Made by a program: the position numbers and the translations under genes. This document shows positions 1 through 12,308 of a stretch of DNA of 64,000 nt, one piece after another. The stretch lies in assembly GCF_905220365.1 (NCBI RefSeq), contig NC_061140.1, positions 9,054,501 to 9,118,500 of the forward strand, written 5' to 3'. The DNA is from Vanessa cardui. Its lineage: Eukaryota > Arthropoda > Insecta > Lepidoptera > Nymphalidae. Position 1 is the first letter of the stretch. The number at the start of each line of letters is the position of its first letter. The notes beneath the pieces were generated by a model. It saw only the letters and a program-made list of their open reading frames with translations, made no database searches and was not told where the DNA came from.

Positions 1-366
1 TGTGCCACAATCGGGTAAAAGCGATAGCCCGAATAGTAATTCGTTAAGGATAATAAAGTTTCCCCCTTAATTCGGGAATCTTAATCGTTCCGAAACTACC
101 CTTTCAATTTAAGACCTATTATTTTCGAAGTAATTGATTTGATTTGATATCACAATTTTGATATGTACATTTGTTGTATTAAAAGCTGTATTGACACTAA
201 TAATCATACGTAGTTTTTAACTGAAAATAAAAGATTCAAAATTAGGTAAGCCCTACAGATGTTTCATTTGTTTCATTAGCCTTTATAACATCACGTGTTC
301 TAAAGGATAACTTGATTAGGAAATCTTAATGTAAAGAAAGGTAACCCGAGTTCTTGGGCGGGGTCA
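1..366. other. AT-rich non-coding DNA, nothing recognised
   Basis: No coding segment or repeat was recognised in this opening stretch. It runs up to the strong hairpin that begins at 367. Confidence 0.4.
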
Positions 367-422
367 GGCTGTGCGGGATATTTATCCACTAAGGATTTAG
401 TAGATAAATATCCTGCATAGCC
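367..422. repeat. Long near-perfect hairpin
   Basis: Arms 367-392 and 397-422 are inverted copies of each other around a four-base loop (ggat). Read as + strand RNA, 25 of 26 positions pair, counting two G:U pairs, with one A:C mismatch. The loop is too small for a typical pre-miRNA. The hairpin lies about 20 bases before a SINE B copy that lacks its tRNA head. It could be an element terminus or a rearranged palindrome; its class is unknown. Confidence 0.7.
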
Positions 423-440
423 CAAGAGGCTGAACACGAT

Positions 441-529
441 CATATCATGACGATGTTGTCTTGGGTCTGGGTGTTTGTGGTACCGTCGTTACTTCTGATT
501 TTCCATAACACAAGTGCTTTAGCTACTTA
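441..529 (+). mobile_element. SINE family B, left part of an interrupted copy
   Basis: The segment matches the body of the SINE B copies at 40.2, 44.0 and 46.8 kb (ttgtcttgggtctgggtgtt, then gtaccgtcgttacttc and cacaagtgctttagctac). The tRNA-like head is absent. The copy breaks off at the 530-979 inverted-repeat element and resumes at about 977. Confidence 0.85.
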
Positions 530-979
530 AATAGGCTATTTGACTGGTTTTTAAAATCCATTAAATATTATTTAGTAGAGGTTAAGGAAGCTAGTAAAGG
601 TTGTTATTTTTATTTCTAGTACATATTTGCCGAAAAATATCATAATAAAAATTCCATATTTAAATAACGCGCGAAAACGCTACTTGGACAATATGGCGCT
701 GTAGTGGGGTCGGTGACGTCACTTTGTTGTATTTTAATCTGTGGTACATATTGTAGAAAAGCAAGGTTTACAAGAAAGTGACTTCATCATAAGCTCGGCC
801 AATCACGAGCGTTTTGTGTCACATGACAAACGTTTGAAAAAATGCATTTTTATTTATTGATTTTTGAATAAATTAAGTATTATTTTCAAGTTTCGTTGTA
901 GATAACCATTTTTAAACTCATAATATACACTGATTACAATAATTGACATTTTATTTTTCGCATTGTCAAATAGCCTATT
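530..979. mobile_element. MITE-like DNA element with 15-bp perfect TIRs
   Basis: The ends are AATAGGCTATTTGAC (530-544) and its exact reverse complement (965-979). The element sits between two halves of one SINE B copy, which proves that it is an insertion. Removing it restores the SINE reading if a two-base duplication (AT) is assumed, so the exact TIR limit is uncertain by a few bases. The interior is AT-rich, has no transposase-like ORF, and contains GGTGACGTCAC near 712. It is a non-autonomous DNA transposon of unassigned superfamily. Confidence 0.75.
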
Positions 980-1035
980 GGGATCAAAGTTATGTATGTG
1001 ATGTTGTCTCATATTTATATATTTATTTATATCAG
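977..1035 (+). mobile_element. SINE family B, right part of the interrupted copy
   Basis: The sequence resumes at the position where 441-529 stops (attgggatca, then gtatgtgatgttgtctca) and ends in the ATTT-rich tail usual for this family. Confidence 0.85.
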
Positions 1036-2649
1036 TAACCACTAATATGGCCGTGTTTGTCCTCTTTTGTGCTAGCTGCGCTCCACTTGTGACTCGACGA
1101 AGTTCTCCTCAAAGTGCTCTTGCTCACCAAACTCCTCGCTAGTGTATACGGCAGCACGACGACATTGCTGTCTTTTTCGGGGCTGTCTGAAACAGGACAT
1201 TTACTGGTTGCATTTTACTTTTATGTAATATCAATTCTAAAAATACGTATTTTTTAAAATTTCATCAAAGTTTTATGACTGGCAAACGCTATTTCTTAGG
1301 TAGCGTTATGTAAATTATAGTCGGTGAGCTGAAATTCTTTGCGATACAACATAGTTCACTGCGACCATAACTTCGAGTTCAAGAAACTCCAGCACCGACC
1401 CTCGTAAGTGTCTGATCGCACAAGTGAAAATTTCATATATATTTTAAAATCAGACGACGATCAATATACTTCTGAAATACAGCACTTTTATTTTATTTGA
1501 AACACCTTTTAGATATTTTGTTGTTAACATTTTCTATATATAGCTTCTACAAGGACACAAAATGGACGCTTGTCACGTCAATAATGGCTGGCACGTCACG
1601 TCAATAATAGCTTAATTTGAAATCTGAAATAAGTATAAGTTTTATGTATAGTGGCTTCGTAGTACATTCAGTCAGGTATTACAACAAATAAACGTACAAA
1701 GGGGAAACGTTTGTTACATTTATACATAAATAAAAAATAAGATATGATTTTTTTTTACTTTTTGAGTCTATCTATTCGATGGAATATGTAACATTTATCT
1801 TGCTAATCCTACTTCAGAACTAGCCAGAACTATGTATAATATAGGTAAACATAATATAAATAAGCGTCACTAGATAAAATAATACGTGTAATTATTGTAA
1901 GGATATAAATGATTTGAGAAATCTACCAGGGCAACATAGTCACCTAAGTGACTCAACTCTTAAATTGAGAATTAAAAAAAAGTCTATCTAACATTTTTAG
2001 CAACTAAAGACACAAAGCTATTTGTACGATTCGGAAATGCTAAGAATGATATTTTAACACTTATTATCAAAAAAAATTCAAAACGTTTCGCTATTTTTGT
2101 GGATAAGATTTACAATTAAATCGCTCTTTCTTTCTATTGTTATTTCTTTAAATAAATGAAATCACAATATGCTCATTTTACTTAGCAACCTTTTGTGCCG
2201 TCCATCCTAAGACGCATTAGCTAATGGATAGTTAACGCGTTTAATTTAATATCCTTTTTCCTAACATGACATAGATAAAACTATATTTATTATAAAAAAA
2301 CATATGAATACGTATGACATGTATGACCGATTCACATACTACAGAAACTCTTTAATATGTTTATCCAATACAAGATTTATTTTCGAACTAGCGACCCACC
2401 CCGTCTTCTCACGTTTAAAATTCTACAAAAGAAACATTGGAAACTTCTAAAATTATCTGTGTTTATTTACAATATTGTCCATGTATTATATACAAAAACC
2501 TTCCTCTCGAATCAATCTATCTATTAAAAACAACCGCATCATAATCTGTTGCGTTTTTTCTAAGGTCTAAGTATATATAGGGACAGACAGTGGTAAGCGA
2601 CTTTGTTTTATACTATTTTATTTGTATTTAAAGTGTCATCTTTGACGGT
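1036..2649. other. AT-rich non-coding stretch
   Basis: No coding segment or recognisable repeat was found. A slightly GC-richer patch near 1060-1190 carries no usable reading frame. Confidence 0.4.
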
Positions 2650-2930
2650 CCCTGTTGATCTAGCGGTTGATTTAAATCCCGCTTAGGAGTTGAGTTTCTC
2701 GGTCAAGAAATCCTCGGTATCAGTTCGGTGTTAGCAAGTTAGCTATGTTTACACTCCCGTGCCTCGCAAGTCACGTAAAGCCTTCGGTCCTGCGTCTGAA
2801 CTCCCGGGTCGTGTCGGATTACAGGCCCATTGGATTACGATAGTGAGGGAATTGATAGGAAAATCGTTTTTGTTTTTGTGGACATATTTGTTTGCTATAT
2901 CATGTGTAGTTGGCGGTCATTAAGAGAGTC
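2650..2930 (+). mobile_element. tRNA-derived SINE, third type (C)
   Basis: This GC-rich block carries motifs of a SINE common in Lepidoptera: gcacgtaaagcc-like 'gtcacgtaaagccttcggtc', then 'cctgcgtctgaactc', 'gtcgtgtcggatt' and 'attacgatagtgaggga'. It ends in a 'tagttggcggtc' segment. The tRNA-like head (cctgttgatctagcgg) is degraded. It is the only copy of its type seen in the window. Confidence 0.65.
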
Positions 2931-3214
2931 ATCGGTTAAGAGAATTGAGGTACGATTTTAGTAATTAAAATCTTGACCATAATTCTCCAAGACCAGGATT
3001 CTTAGGATTTTTCCCCAAAGGAAGAGGAGACCTTTGTTTAGCAGGGAGGTAAACAGACTTTTGTAACTTGATTATGTTAGTAGGAAATCATCTATGCATT
3101 GAATATGAATTCAAAAATATCAAAGAATTGAAAATATTTTTTTCAAATAAATAGGCATACTGGTAATGACTAGATAATATGTGATCATTAACATTCATAT
3201 ATATGCGTTATTAA

Positions 3215-3300
3215 CCTCAGGGAACTAAGATACTATGTCTCTTGACATTTTTGTTATACTAGCTCACTCGGTTTTTAAAACTATAACAAAATATTTCGAT
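3215..3300 (+). repeat. R4 repeat, degraded fragment
   Basis: The segment matches part of the R4 copy at 45.2 kb (gggaactaagatactatgtc, then ctagctcactcgg and aaaactataacaa), with many substitutions. Confidence 0.5.
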
Positions 3301-3811
3301 TTAAGCATACATAAGGACAGACAGATAAGCGACTTTATTTTATACTATATAGAGATAAAGATACGAAAAAAAGGAAAGGTCATTGACACTTTGAAAGACG
3401 TCGCGTTAATAAAAGTCTCAAAAACGCCCACATCTCAGTTACTTACCACTAAAGAGTATAATGATGACTTCCATTTGGAAATACCCTCTAACGATATCCC
3501 ATTGTTTATACACTGCTAATGGATTTGAGTTCATCGACTGGAAACGGGTCGACAAGTCAGTCCTTCTTTTTATTCTCTAGAGATATTTTAATGATATTTT
3601 AATTAGATAATTCCATTATAATGTATCCTTTTCAATATACTTAGACGAATTTAGCAAATAGTTATATTTTAAATGTCGTACTTATAATGGGATCTTTACT
3701 GTTTATTGATATCGATTACTCTTTTTCCAGTCAAATTGAGGTTCGATAGGTTTCGTTAACGAACATAATGTAATCAGTTTGTTTTGCTGTCTTATAATCG
3801 TCTCACGGCTA
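3301..3811. other. Non-coding stretch
   Basis: The open frame running through 3235-3519 begins inside a degraded R4 repeat and resembles no family I know, so I do not call a gene. The rest is AT-rich. Confidence 0.4.
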
Positions 3812-3818
3812 TTATATA

Positions 3819-4127
3819 CAACAACAACAACAACAGCCTGTATATTCCCACTGCTGGTCTAAAGACCTCCTCTCCCTTTGAGGAGAAGGTTTGGAACATA
3901 TTCCACCACGTTGTTCCAACGCGGGTTGGTGGAATACACATGTGGAACACAATTACAGAATTTCTATGAAATTTGTCACATGCAGGTTTCCTCACGATGT
4001 TTTCCTTCACCGCTGAGCACGAGATGAATTATAAAGATAAATTAAGCACATGAATCAGCGGTGCTTGTCTTGGTTTGAACCCGCAATCATCGGTTAAGAT
4101 GCACGCGTTCTAACCACTGGGCCATCT
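3819..4127 (-). mobile_element. SINE family A, near full length
   Basis: On the minus strand this runs from a tRNA-like head (TGGCCCAGTGG A-box type, GGTTCAAACC B-box type) through the conserved 'gtgaaggaaaacatcgtgag' region and 'gagaaggtttggaaca'-type body to a GTT-repeat tail. A short TTATAT repeat may flank it. A few short open frames here arise from the repeat. Confidence 0.9.
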
Positions 4128-5853
4128 TATATCATTAAATATATTTCAATCGAATCCTTACAGACAAAGATTACCATAAAGCTTTAAATTAATTTCTTAA
4201 CATTTCAATTGTACGGTAATGTTTACAACTACTTAAAAAAAGGAAAAACTAATATTTACATAAAAGTATTTATTTAAGCTCTATATTCGTTGAAGATTGC
4301 CCTCGTGGATTCAGGTCCGTTATTCAATGAGTTTCGATGTTCTGGAAGCGATATTTGTAGAGCTTTATTGTAGGTATGTCATTAACATTTTGATGGACCA
4401 ATAAAAGCTTATTGGGGGTAAACCCTTGCTATTTTAAGCTGGTATAAAATTTCATGTCATATTAAGTGAATTGTATTTGTTTTATTTGTATTATTAAAAG
4501 TGGAATTTAAGTGACGTTTTCGGTTTCAGATATTAATCTATTATACCTCTTTTGTTTTATTATTTTGCGAGAAGTTTTTATTAAAGTTGCATATTTTGAC
4601 ATCGGCATTGGCTGATTGACGTTGAATAATTTAGAATAATCGAAGAGTTTTTATATACTAACGGATATTAAAAAACTAATGACTTCTTACATGATTTTAC
4701 ACTTTGGGTATGAGATAGCTTCTAAACTATTACAAATAACGAAAACTTCAATAAAGACCCACTGAGTTTCTTTCGCCGGATTTTTTCATGTGTCTATTTC
4801 CGAACCGGTGGTATTTTTGACAGTCAATAAGCAAGTGTGATGCTTCTGTATTGAATATAGATTTAGGCTTTGATTTAACATTGATTTTTTTTATAAGTAC
4901 ATTGTGGATACGTTTGGCTATATAAATTTCAATCATTATAATATATAAACTGAATCTAAATTGGACCCAAATAGTACTTAGGCTTTGCCGTGGGCAGACC
5001 CTTCGTAGATCTTACTTTATGCGTTCTACGATTCTTGGAAAGCTACGTAATAAGATTCTGCTTCTTAAAACTTCTTCGTGTTTCGATATAAATTTCAGTA
5101 AATTGACACGTATATATGTATAATATATATTTATATACTCTTATGGTATTTGTGCTATGTGGTAAGTTAGTTAGTTAGTAGTGTTTATTATTCTGTAATA
5201 ATATAATACTATTATGTGAAGTCTAAAAAATATTGGCTTTTAATAAATCGGTTATAAAAATGACAATTGTCTGTGGTTAATCATCGTTTGATGATTTATA
5301 TTCTCGGTAATTTTCTCGTAAGATGCTATAGCATTACTTACTAGAATGTTTTAAAAGAATATACACATATATATTTTTAAATTATTAATGTCATTTGAAA
5401 ACTACAATTGATTCGTTCATATTGATTTTATAAACAGTTAATCTAAGGTAATAATTATCAAATTTACATAAAAATTGATAGAGATTTATACGGGTAAAAA
5501 GATTCGTCAGTCATAATCAAGCCTTCGTTAACAGCATGCCTTTTCGTTATCGAAGCGCTTTAATCATCCCTAAGACTACCAGCTGTCAGTCGACTTCCTA
5601 CTCTAATTTACTAGACACGGATAGTTTTGATAGGCGTAGTTACTTGAACGTTTTGTGAGCTGATTTTAAATGTTGTATTTTGTTTTGCAGTGACTTAATT
5701 GAATGTCATATCTGTGTAATGTTAATCTATTATATTTCAAGATTCAACATTGGACTAACGATCTAATGTTGTCGCAAGTACTGAGGTCTGTGTTTCTTAA
5801 TATGTGAAATGGCAAGGGGTTATCGGTTGATAAAAATATATATAAAACGTATT
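4128..5853. other. AT-rich non-coding stretch
   Basis: The only recognisable piece is a 45-bp R3-like fragment at 4746-4790 (actgagtttctttcgccgg). Short AT dinucleotide runs occur at 5109-5137. No gene is supported. Confidence 0.4.
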
Positions 5854-6072
5854 CGACAACATCACATGCATTAATTTGATCTCAATGTAAGAAGCTAAAG
5901 CACTTATGTTATGCAAATTCTGAAGTATAGATGGTACAATCACCCAGACCCAAGAAAATAAATAAATTAATGATCTTTTTCTACATCGATTCGACCGGTA
6001 ATCGAATTCAGGACCTCGGAGTGGCAAACTCGTGAAAACCGGTGTACATGCTACTCAACCTCGGAGGTCGGC
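5854..6072 (-). mobile_element. SINE family B, diverged copy
   Basis: The reverse strand shows the head (gacctccgagg...cgaggtcc type) with a mutated B box (aattcgattaccg), the 'cttgggtctgggtgat' body and 'gatgttgtcgaata' end. It is more diverged than the copies at 40.2 and 44.0 kb. Confidence 0.85.
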
Positions 6073-6739
6073 AAAATTTTCTTATTGTGGGTTGAAATAT
6101 TTTCAAGAATATGAAAATGTATTTAAATAATCTATTTAAAATACTACACCTTAATATACGCTTAGTGAATCTAGTGAAATGCTTTAATCACGAAATGAAT
6201 AAGAAAATTGATTGATTTTTATAATTATTCAAATGAATGCTAAATAATGGTCGACAAAGATTGAACGCAGTGATCTATGTATACATTATTTAAAAAGAAT
6301 TCCATCAGCGTTTAGCCGTTTAAAATACACGGTTATTTTAGAAGCATCTCACAAAGGATTTTTCATTGTGAAGTAAATTCGAGAGGACTTTTGTTGTAAT
6401 GTAAGGAATTTTATACATGACATCATTTTCATGTTTAAAATTACAATACTCGGAATGTATTCTTTGACTCGTAGAAATTGCTTATATTGTACGTCGGGGT
6501 AAGAAAAGGTTCGTCACATTAAGATCTATTTTCGTGTGCTCAGTATCAGCGATAATCTGCTTTACCGATCAAGAATGACATATTGCGTCGCAATGATTTC
6601 GTTTTTAGATTCAAAAGGTACTAAGAGTTTAAGACTTGATAAAGGAATGAATTCGAAAACTGACGAAGGTTTTCTTACTCTCACTACATTAAATGTTACA
6701 AAATTTTCTTTCGCTTATTTATCATGAACTTAATAGCAA
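6073..6739. other. Non-coding stretch
   Basis: Nothing was recognised. The open frame at 6536-6727 uses a non-ATG start and has no family resemblance. Confidence 0.4.
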
Positions 6740-6905
6740 ACCAAGTAACGCCACGTCGGTTTGGCAATTAGCTTATCAGCGGATGTTTATGACAATGATT
6801 CCGCAGCCTCTCCAACCCGTTTTGAACACCGCAACCGAAGGAGTTTTAATGGGTTAATCCCGGATGCGCCTTAGGACCCGGGTCCATACGAAACACTCCC
6901 TTTGA
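6740..6905. repeat. GC-rich repeat-like block
   Basis: The block is clearly GC-richer than its surroundings (ccaacccgttttgaacaccg, then gaaggagttttaatgggtta, cggatgcgcc and gacccgggtcc). It resembles non-LTR retrotransposon 3' ends in style, but I cannot place it in a family. Confidence 0.3.
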
Positions 6906-9011
6906 AAAGATGTTAGTTAATGTTTAGAAGTTTAGATTCAGATGGAAAAGTTTCTAGGTAGGAGGTAGTAGTTCAACATTAGGACAATATGAGATACTGC
7001 ATATGATCTTTCTCCTGTTAGGTAGGATTGCCGAGACATTGAACAATGAGATCAAGAGGATAAAAATGTGATCTTACCTGCTCGCACTTGTGCGACAGAA
7101 TATATCTTGCGTCCTAAGTCAGCGTCATTTTAATCACAAGAACCTTACTATATTATACACTGTATATTTAATTTACTTTCTTCAAACTCTCTGAAGGTTT
7201 TTATCTTTATATATGTGAAATAATACATACGCAACAACAGCAACATATTTATATATGAAATAATATATTCGTTACATGTTTTATTTAAGGGGAGGTTTGT
7301 GTTTAATTATGCCAGAAAAACTAAAAATCTCGTCATTAGAAATAAATATTTCGAAGGTGATAAAACAAATGCGGTAGTCGCAAGCAAATAGAACACGCAA
7401 TTGCGCCACGTGGTTGATTACAATCCTTGACCTAAAAAGCTATCTTTGTTCAGCGCCATGAAAATAACGTACAATTGCTTTTGCATATAGAATGTTACCC
7501 ATAGACAATGTTATACAGAGTATTTGTTATTCATAAGTGAGTTTTATATAATATTGTAATTCTATTATTAGTTAATCCCATTTGTTTCACGTTCTTTGTC
7601 AAATAGTACTCGACATGAGGGAATCGTAATCTTCTTCCCGAAACGTATGATATGTGTACACTGTACATGCTTTAATCAATTAAGGTGTTTATAAAAAAAT
7701 AAATAAAGTAAAATCTTTGTTTATTTATAATTCGAATGTAACTTATTACATGATTTTAAAAATTTACTTTGTTCGATCGTGTCGTTAAAAAATATATATA
7801 TAATTATAAAAAATAAAACTATCTATCACACAATTAAAAAAGATACTTAAGTTTAGTCTTAAAGTATCTTTTTTAAATGTATTAAAAATAACACCGTTAA
7901 ATAACATTAAAGGTAGTAAAATAATTACAAAAGAATTTAGACCATCAAAAAAACATGTTTACTTCGTTACATATTAATTTGAGTAAAAAAATTTGATTAC
8001 CTTTATTTATATTTACTAAATAATTATAAGGAATGTCGGTACTAAAGTTTGATTAATACAGAGTAATGAAAATAATTCAATTAATTGTTTCTACATTTAT
8101 ATTACTCTGTTCTGATGTTTGTGTCGAAATACAAAATATTCGACGTAATACGAAGTTCATTAAGGAATTCTCTGATTATAATAAGAGATGAGTAACGTTA
8201 CCTAAAGTCTCCGAGTAATGAAAATGATTGTAAAATTGTTTGTGATTTTCAAGGACTTTCAAACAAAATCATTAAAATATTTATATTTATACGCCAAATA
8301 AAACCATTTAAATATTTTCTGGAATCATTTTTTTTGGTATTTTTTCAAGGTAACATTTGTTTAGGCGCTGTTTCGGAATCCTCGGAAAATTGATTTTTTA
8401 CAGTAAATACCTACGTTATTTTTTGCCAGACTATCTCGGGTAGTATTGGAACTGTTTGTATTAAAAAATACTTTAGGTAAAATATTATATGAGTTGAAAA
8501 AATACTTTTTTAAGCAATAAAAAAGATATCACTGCATGCATCAGTATCCAGTGGTTTCCACGCCCGCCATTTTGAATGTTGATTGACGATTGATGACGAT
8601 TCAAAAGCACTCGCAAAAGTCGATTTGAATTAAAATAATTTAAGTTTGATGCGTGCACAGCGATATCATGCAAATATTCTTTTTCCAAATCCTATATCAA
8701 TGCTAACATTTTCAGAAATGTTTTGTACTCTGATGGTATTGTTTATGAAAGCAAAATATTTGTTGAGGTAGTTATAATGACTCGAAAATAAGTTAAGCAT
8801 TAGACATAATTTAACAGTAAAAAATAAAAGTGTAAATAAAAATAGTTGATGTTTCTTTTGCGAAGTGAGTGAAGGTGAAAATTAAACGTAATACGTGATC
8901 TTTGTCCCTTGAGGAGTGCTTTTCTGAGTGGAGCACAGCACGATAGTCACCGTTGCGCTGATGCGTTATATCAACATGATGCCTCAAATAGTGCTTCCAT
9001 TTTTTTATCAT
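6906..9011. other. AT-rich non-coding stretch with a strong hairpin
   Basis: There is no coding signal. It contains the 15-bp perfect hairpin at 7834-7876, listed separately, and a second inverted repeat in which ACAGAGTAAT (near 8059) and its complement lie about 40 bases apart. Confidence 0.45.
7834..7876. repeat. Perfect 15-bp hairpin
   Basis: Arms 7834-7848 (ttaaaaaagatactt) and 7862-7876 are exact reverse complements around a 13-base loop. It could be the core of a palindromic MITE or a structured transcript. Its terminal A/T run resembles a terminator, but no gene precedes it. Confidence 0.7.
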
Positions 9012-9225
9012 TACAAGTTCAAACCCAGGCAGGCACCACAAAAAAGTTTGGACTATTTTTAAAAATATTCATTCGTGCTCGACGGTGGAGAAAATCTTCC
9101 GATGTCTGATGCTAATCTGCAACATGTGAAGCCACTATCGCGTCCTGAACCAGCGAAGTGGAATTAGTTGGAAAATCTTCTCCTCAAAAGAAAAGAAGGC
9201 TACAGCTTAGAATTGGCATTTACGT
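9012..9225 (+). mobile_element. SINE family A, degraded
   Basis: It retains the B-box region (gttcaaacccaggcaggcac), the 'cgtgctcgacggtggag' segment, 'ccagcgaagtggaatta' and 'cttctcctcaaaag', all in SINE A order but with many changes. Overlapping open frames on both strands are not genes. Confidence 0.7.
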
Positions 9226-10173
9226 ACTGTATCTTAGGCAAAACTTTAACATATACCATAATGTTCGATCCGATTCGTTGTGTTCCGTATACCTATATGT
9301 AAAGATTTTTGCGGCCTTCATTATAAATTCTGATGGATTGTTCGAGCGTTACATATTCCTCGGTGAGGTCAAGGCATCAATTGTCAATGTGCCTAAGGGC
9401 ACGAGTTATGCGGTTCAGCTATCTCAGGTGGGTTTCCGTTATCGATAAGATCGTTAACTCACAAACATTGCACGAAATGTATTTTGATCTTGCAATATTT
9501 TGACGTTTTGATAGTATGAGAAGCAATGATGTTCTTGTAAACAGATATGTTATAAACGCGCAAAAAGTGAAGACTAGAAAACGTCCTAATTGGGACGTTT
9601 GCCTTTAGTCGTCTTACGTAGTAATACGTTTTGCGTAATTAAAACATCTAGTTATCCCTTTTACTTAATGTTTTTATCAAGCTATCCTTTTTACTTGTAA
9701 CGAAATGTAAAAAAAATGGTCCCCGGCGCGGCACACTTTTTTCTGTTGTTTAGTATGGATATAACATATCTGTTTATTAGAATATCATTTACGTAATTTA
9801 ATTGGCGAAATTTGTTAATACTAGATTTCGTATCGGCTATTTTCGGCGGAACCTATATTCCGAATAGGTCACTTTAATTTAATTCTATATTGCAAAAAAC
9901 TGTTCAAGTGGTTGTTAAGAGCATCTCGAATAAATTAACTTTGGATTTTTGTATTTTCATATGCGAAGTTTGTTGAATTAGTTGCCCTTGCTATAATAGT
10001 AAGTAATGTTGGGTTAGACAAATTTTAATAAATCAAAAATATATGTAGACATTTGACGATAAACTCTATTAATGATTCTCTCTTGAATTCGAGTATGTAG
10101 GTTGTGATGGTTCACGCATTACTTTAAATTCATATCACCGTTCAATAAATGTGGTTTGACAAATATTAAAGTA
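9226..10173. other. Non-coding stretch
   Basis: A hairpin with 8-bp arms (9579-9586 and 9593-9600) surrounds a six-base loop, with partly matching outer flanks. Nothing else was recognised. Confidence 0.4.
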
Positions 10174-10458
10174 AAGTAACAGCCTGTACATTTCCCACTG
10201 CTGAGATAAGGCCTCCTCTTCCATTAATTCCATATTCCACCAATCTGTTCCAATGCGGGTTGGTGGAATGCACTTGTAACAGAATTTCGATGGAATTAGA
10301 TACATGCAGGTTTCTTAACAATGTTTTCCTTCACCGCCGAGTACGGGGTGAATTATAAACACAAATTAAACACATATATATATAGTGGTGCTTGCCTGGG
10401 TTTATACCTGCAATCATCGGTTAATATGCACGCGTGCTAACCACTGGGCCATCTCAGC
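10174..10458 (-). mobile_element. SINE family A
   Basis: It runs in reverse orientation from 'agcctgtacatttcccactg' through 'caatgcgggttggtggaatg', 'tgttttccttcaccgcc' and the tRNA-like head 'taaccactgggccatct'. It has small internal deletions and an ATAT insertion near 10376. Confidence 0.88.
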
Positions 10459-10477
10459 TTTTAATACATAATTAATA

Positions 10478-10830
10478 AGTTTCTACTGAATAGCAACCGA
10501 CTTTCTTCCCAGCTTTCGCGGTAGAATCTACTCCTAAATATAAATGCTTGATGAGTATGCTTAAAAAGAGAATAGTTTGATATTATTTAAAGTTTAATAC
10601 TTGAAATGAAGATGTAAAAATACTAAACATTTCTAACTATTGTTATAGTTATAGTCAAAAACTGCTTCAGTACAATTTATGAACGCGTGTATGTATGCTA
10701 GTTGTATCTCCACGTTGATATACAATTGCGATCTTCAGGGCGAAAAGGAAAATAGACAGTTTTGATTATTCGCAATTCGCTTGTAAAATCCTACTCGAAT
10801 AAATTTTATTTGTATTTTGATTTTGAATAA
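10478..10830 (+). repeat. R3 repeat, degraded
   Basis: The left part (tttctactgaat, then cttcccagctttcgcggtag and aatctactcc) and the right part (cgaataaattttatttgtat, then ttttgattttgaat) match the two ends of R3. The middle is unrelated or highly diverged, so the copy is probably interrupted. Confidence 0.55.
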
Positions 10831-11212
10831 AAAAAGAACTAATTACAATGCATGTTAATTATTACGATTAAACGCTATAAGTGGGTTAAATAGTTTTATA
10901 TAATAAAAGCCACAAATTTGATTTAGCTTTGTATATTAAACATTTTCAAACGTCCGTTTTAGATTTCACTTTAGCTCTTGTTATTGTTGCTAATAATCCG
11001 TATCGTATCGAGCTAATTTTACCTAATTAATATATTGGTTTGTCCAGCCTGTACTAATACTAATAAATTGATAGCCATATATTATTGATATCAAAGGGAA
11101 AGCCGATTATGATTAGAGATATTACTAAGCGCTTCGTAACATAAACGTTATGTTTAATAATTGGAATAACAAATGAAATGAGAATTGCATGGATTAGCGA
11201 TATTCATGTACG
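10831..11212. other. AT-rich non-coding stretch
   Basis: No feature was recognised between the degraded R3 copy and the SINE A copy that follows. Confidence 0.4.
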
Positions 11213-11440
11213 CGCCGAGATGACCCAGTGGTTAGAACGTATACATCTTAACTGATGAATGCGGGTTCAAACCCAGGCAAGCACCAGTAAATTTTCATGT
11301 GCTCAATTTGTGCTCATAATTCAATCGAGCTCGGCGGTGAAGTACGTGAGGAAACCTGCATGTAATTTTAACGAAATTCTGCCACATGTGAATCCACCAA
11401 CTCGCTTTGGAGCAGCGTTGTGGAATATGTTCTTAGATTG
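11213..11440 (+). mobile_element. SINE family A, 3' truncated
   Basis: The head is clear (gatgacccagtggttagaac, then gcgggttcaaacccaggcaa), followed by 'gctcggcggtgaagtacgtg' and 'ttggagcagcgttgtggaat'. The alignment stops shortly after 'gaatatgttc', so the GTT tail is missing. Confidence 0.88.
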
Positions 11441-12308
11441 TGTGAAGTTCTATAAAAGGTCGCGGATTCAAACAAATAGGCATACATAATAATTTAGTAA
11501 CTGACATTATATATTAAAATATATTTTAGTAAAAATGAATTCATGCATCTATGTAATGTATGCAACTTTATGACGTCACTGTTCTAATACCCTATGAGTA
11601 ATATTTTATAAATATTGCAGGATGCGCGTCACCCGTACGTCAGGTGATCGTTTTCCACATGGCAGCGTTCAACTCGATCGATAATCCTCCACGATAGTGG
11701 TGGGATTTTATGGTTTATAATATATAAAAGACTATTAGACAAAAGTGAAAGTCTGTACGTATTGTCAAGCGAAGCCTTCCTGAATATCAGGTTTAGATTT
11801 TGTTCCTATCTGGTTCATTTCTGGGTGGTAAATACATATACAGGTTTATTTGACACGTTTACCAATTTTATCTTTAGATAGGGAGGAATTTATTGTTATA
11901 ATAAGAGGATAGATAAGAACGTATTTACGAATACATATTTGCAGGTACGGATACCGAGTCTGCTTTGTTGATTACCATTCTTTAAAAATATTTAAGAAAA
12001 TGAATTAAGTCATTTATTTTTGGTTTTTTTTTGAGTAAGTAAAGTGTGTAAGTTCACGGAGAGTGCGATTACTTTTGCCGTCCTCGATCCGGTCCTGTGC
12101 AAATCCAGCTCTGCAATTGCAATGTTACGTCTTTTGTGTAGTGGGTAGACTTGTCTGTATTAAGAATATTCTCCATCGAAAAAAACCCTTCAGAAGCTAC
12201 CATATATATGAAATCTCTTACTTGGTTATCTTTAACTGTACAAATTAAAAGGATTATCTTATTTCATATGTCAGTAAATAGGAATACATACATCAGTTAA
12301 TTCGTGTT
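11441..12308. other. Non-coding stretch
   Basis: A GC-richer patch near 11620-11700 (gatgcgcgtcacccgtacgt) is not explained. No gene is supported. Confidence 0.4.

Noticed and set aside
367..422. Pre-miRNA
   Set aside because: The four-base loop and short stem do not suit normal Drosha/Dicer processing; kept only as a hairpin.
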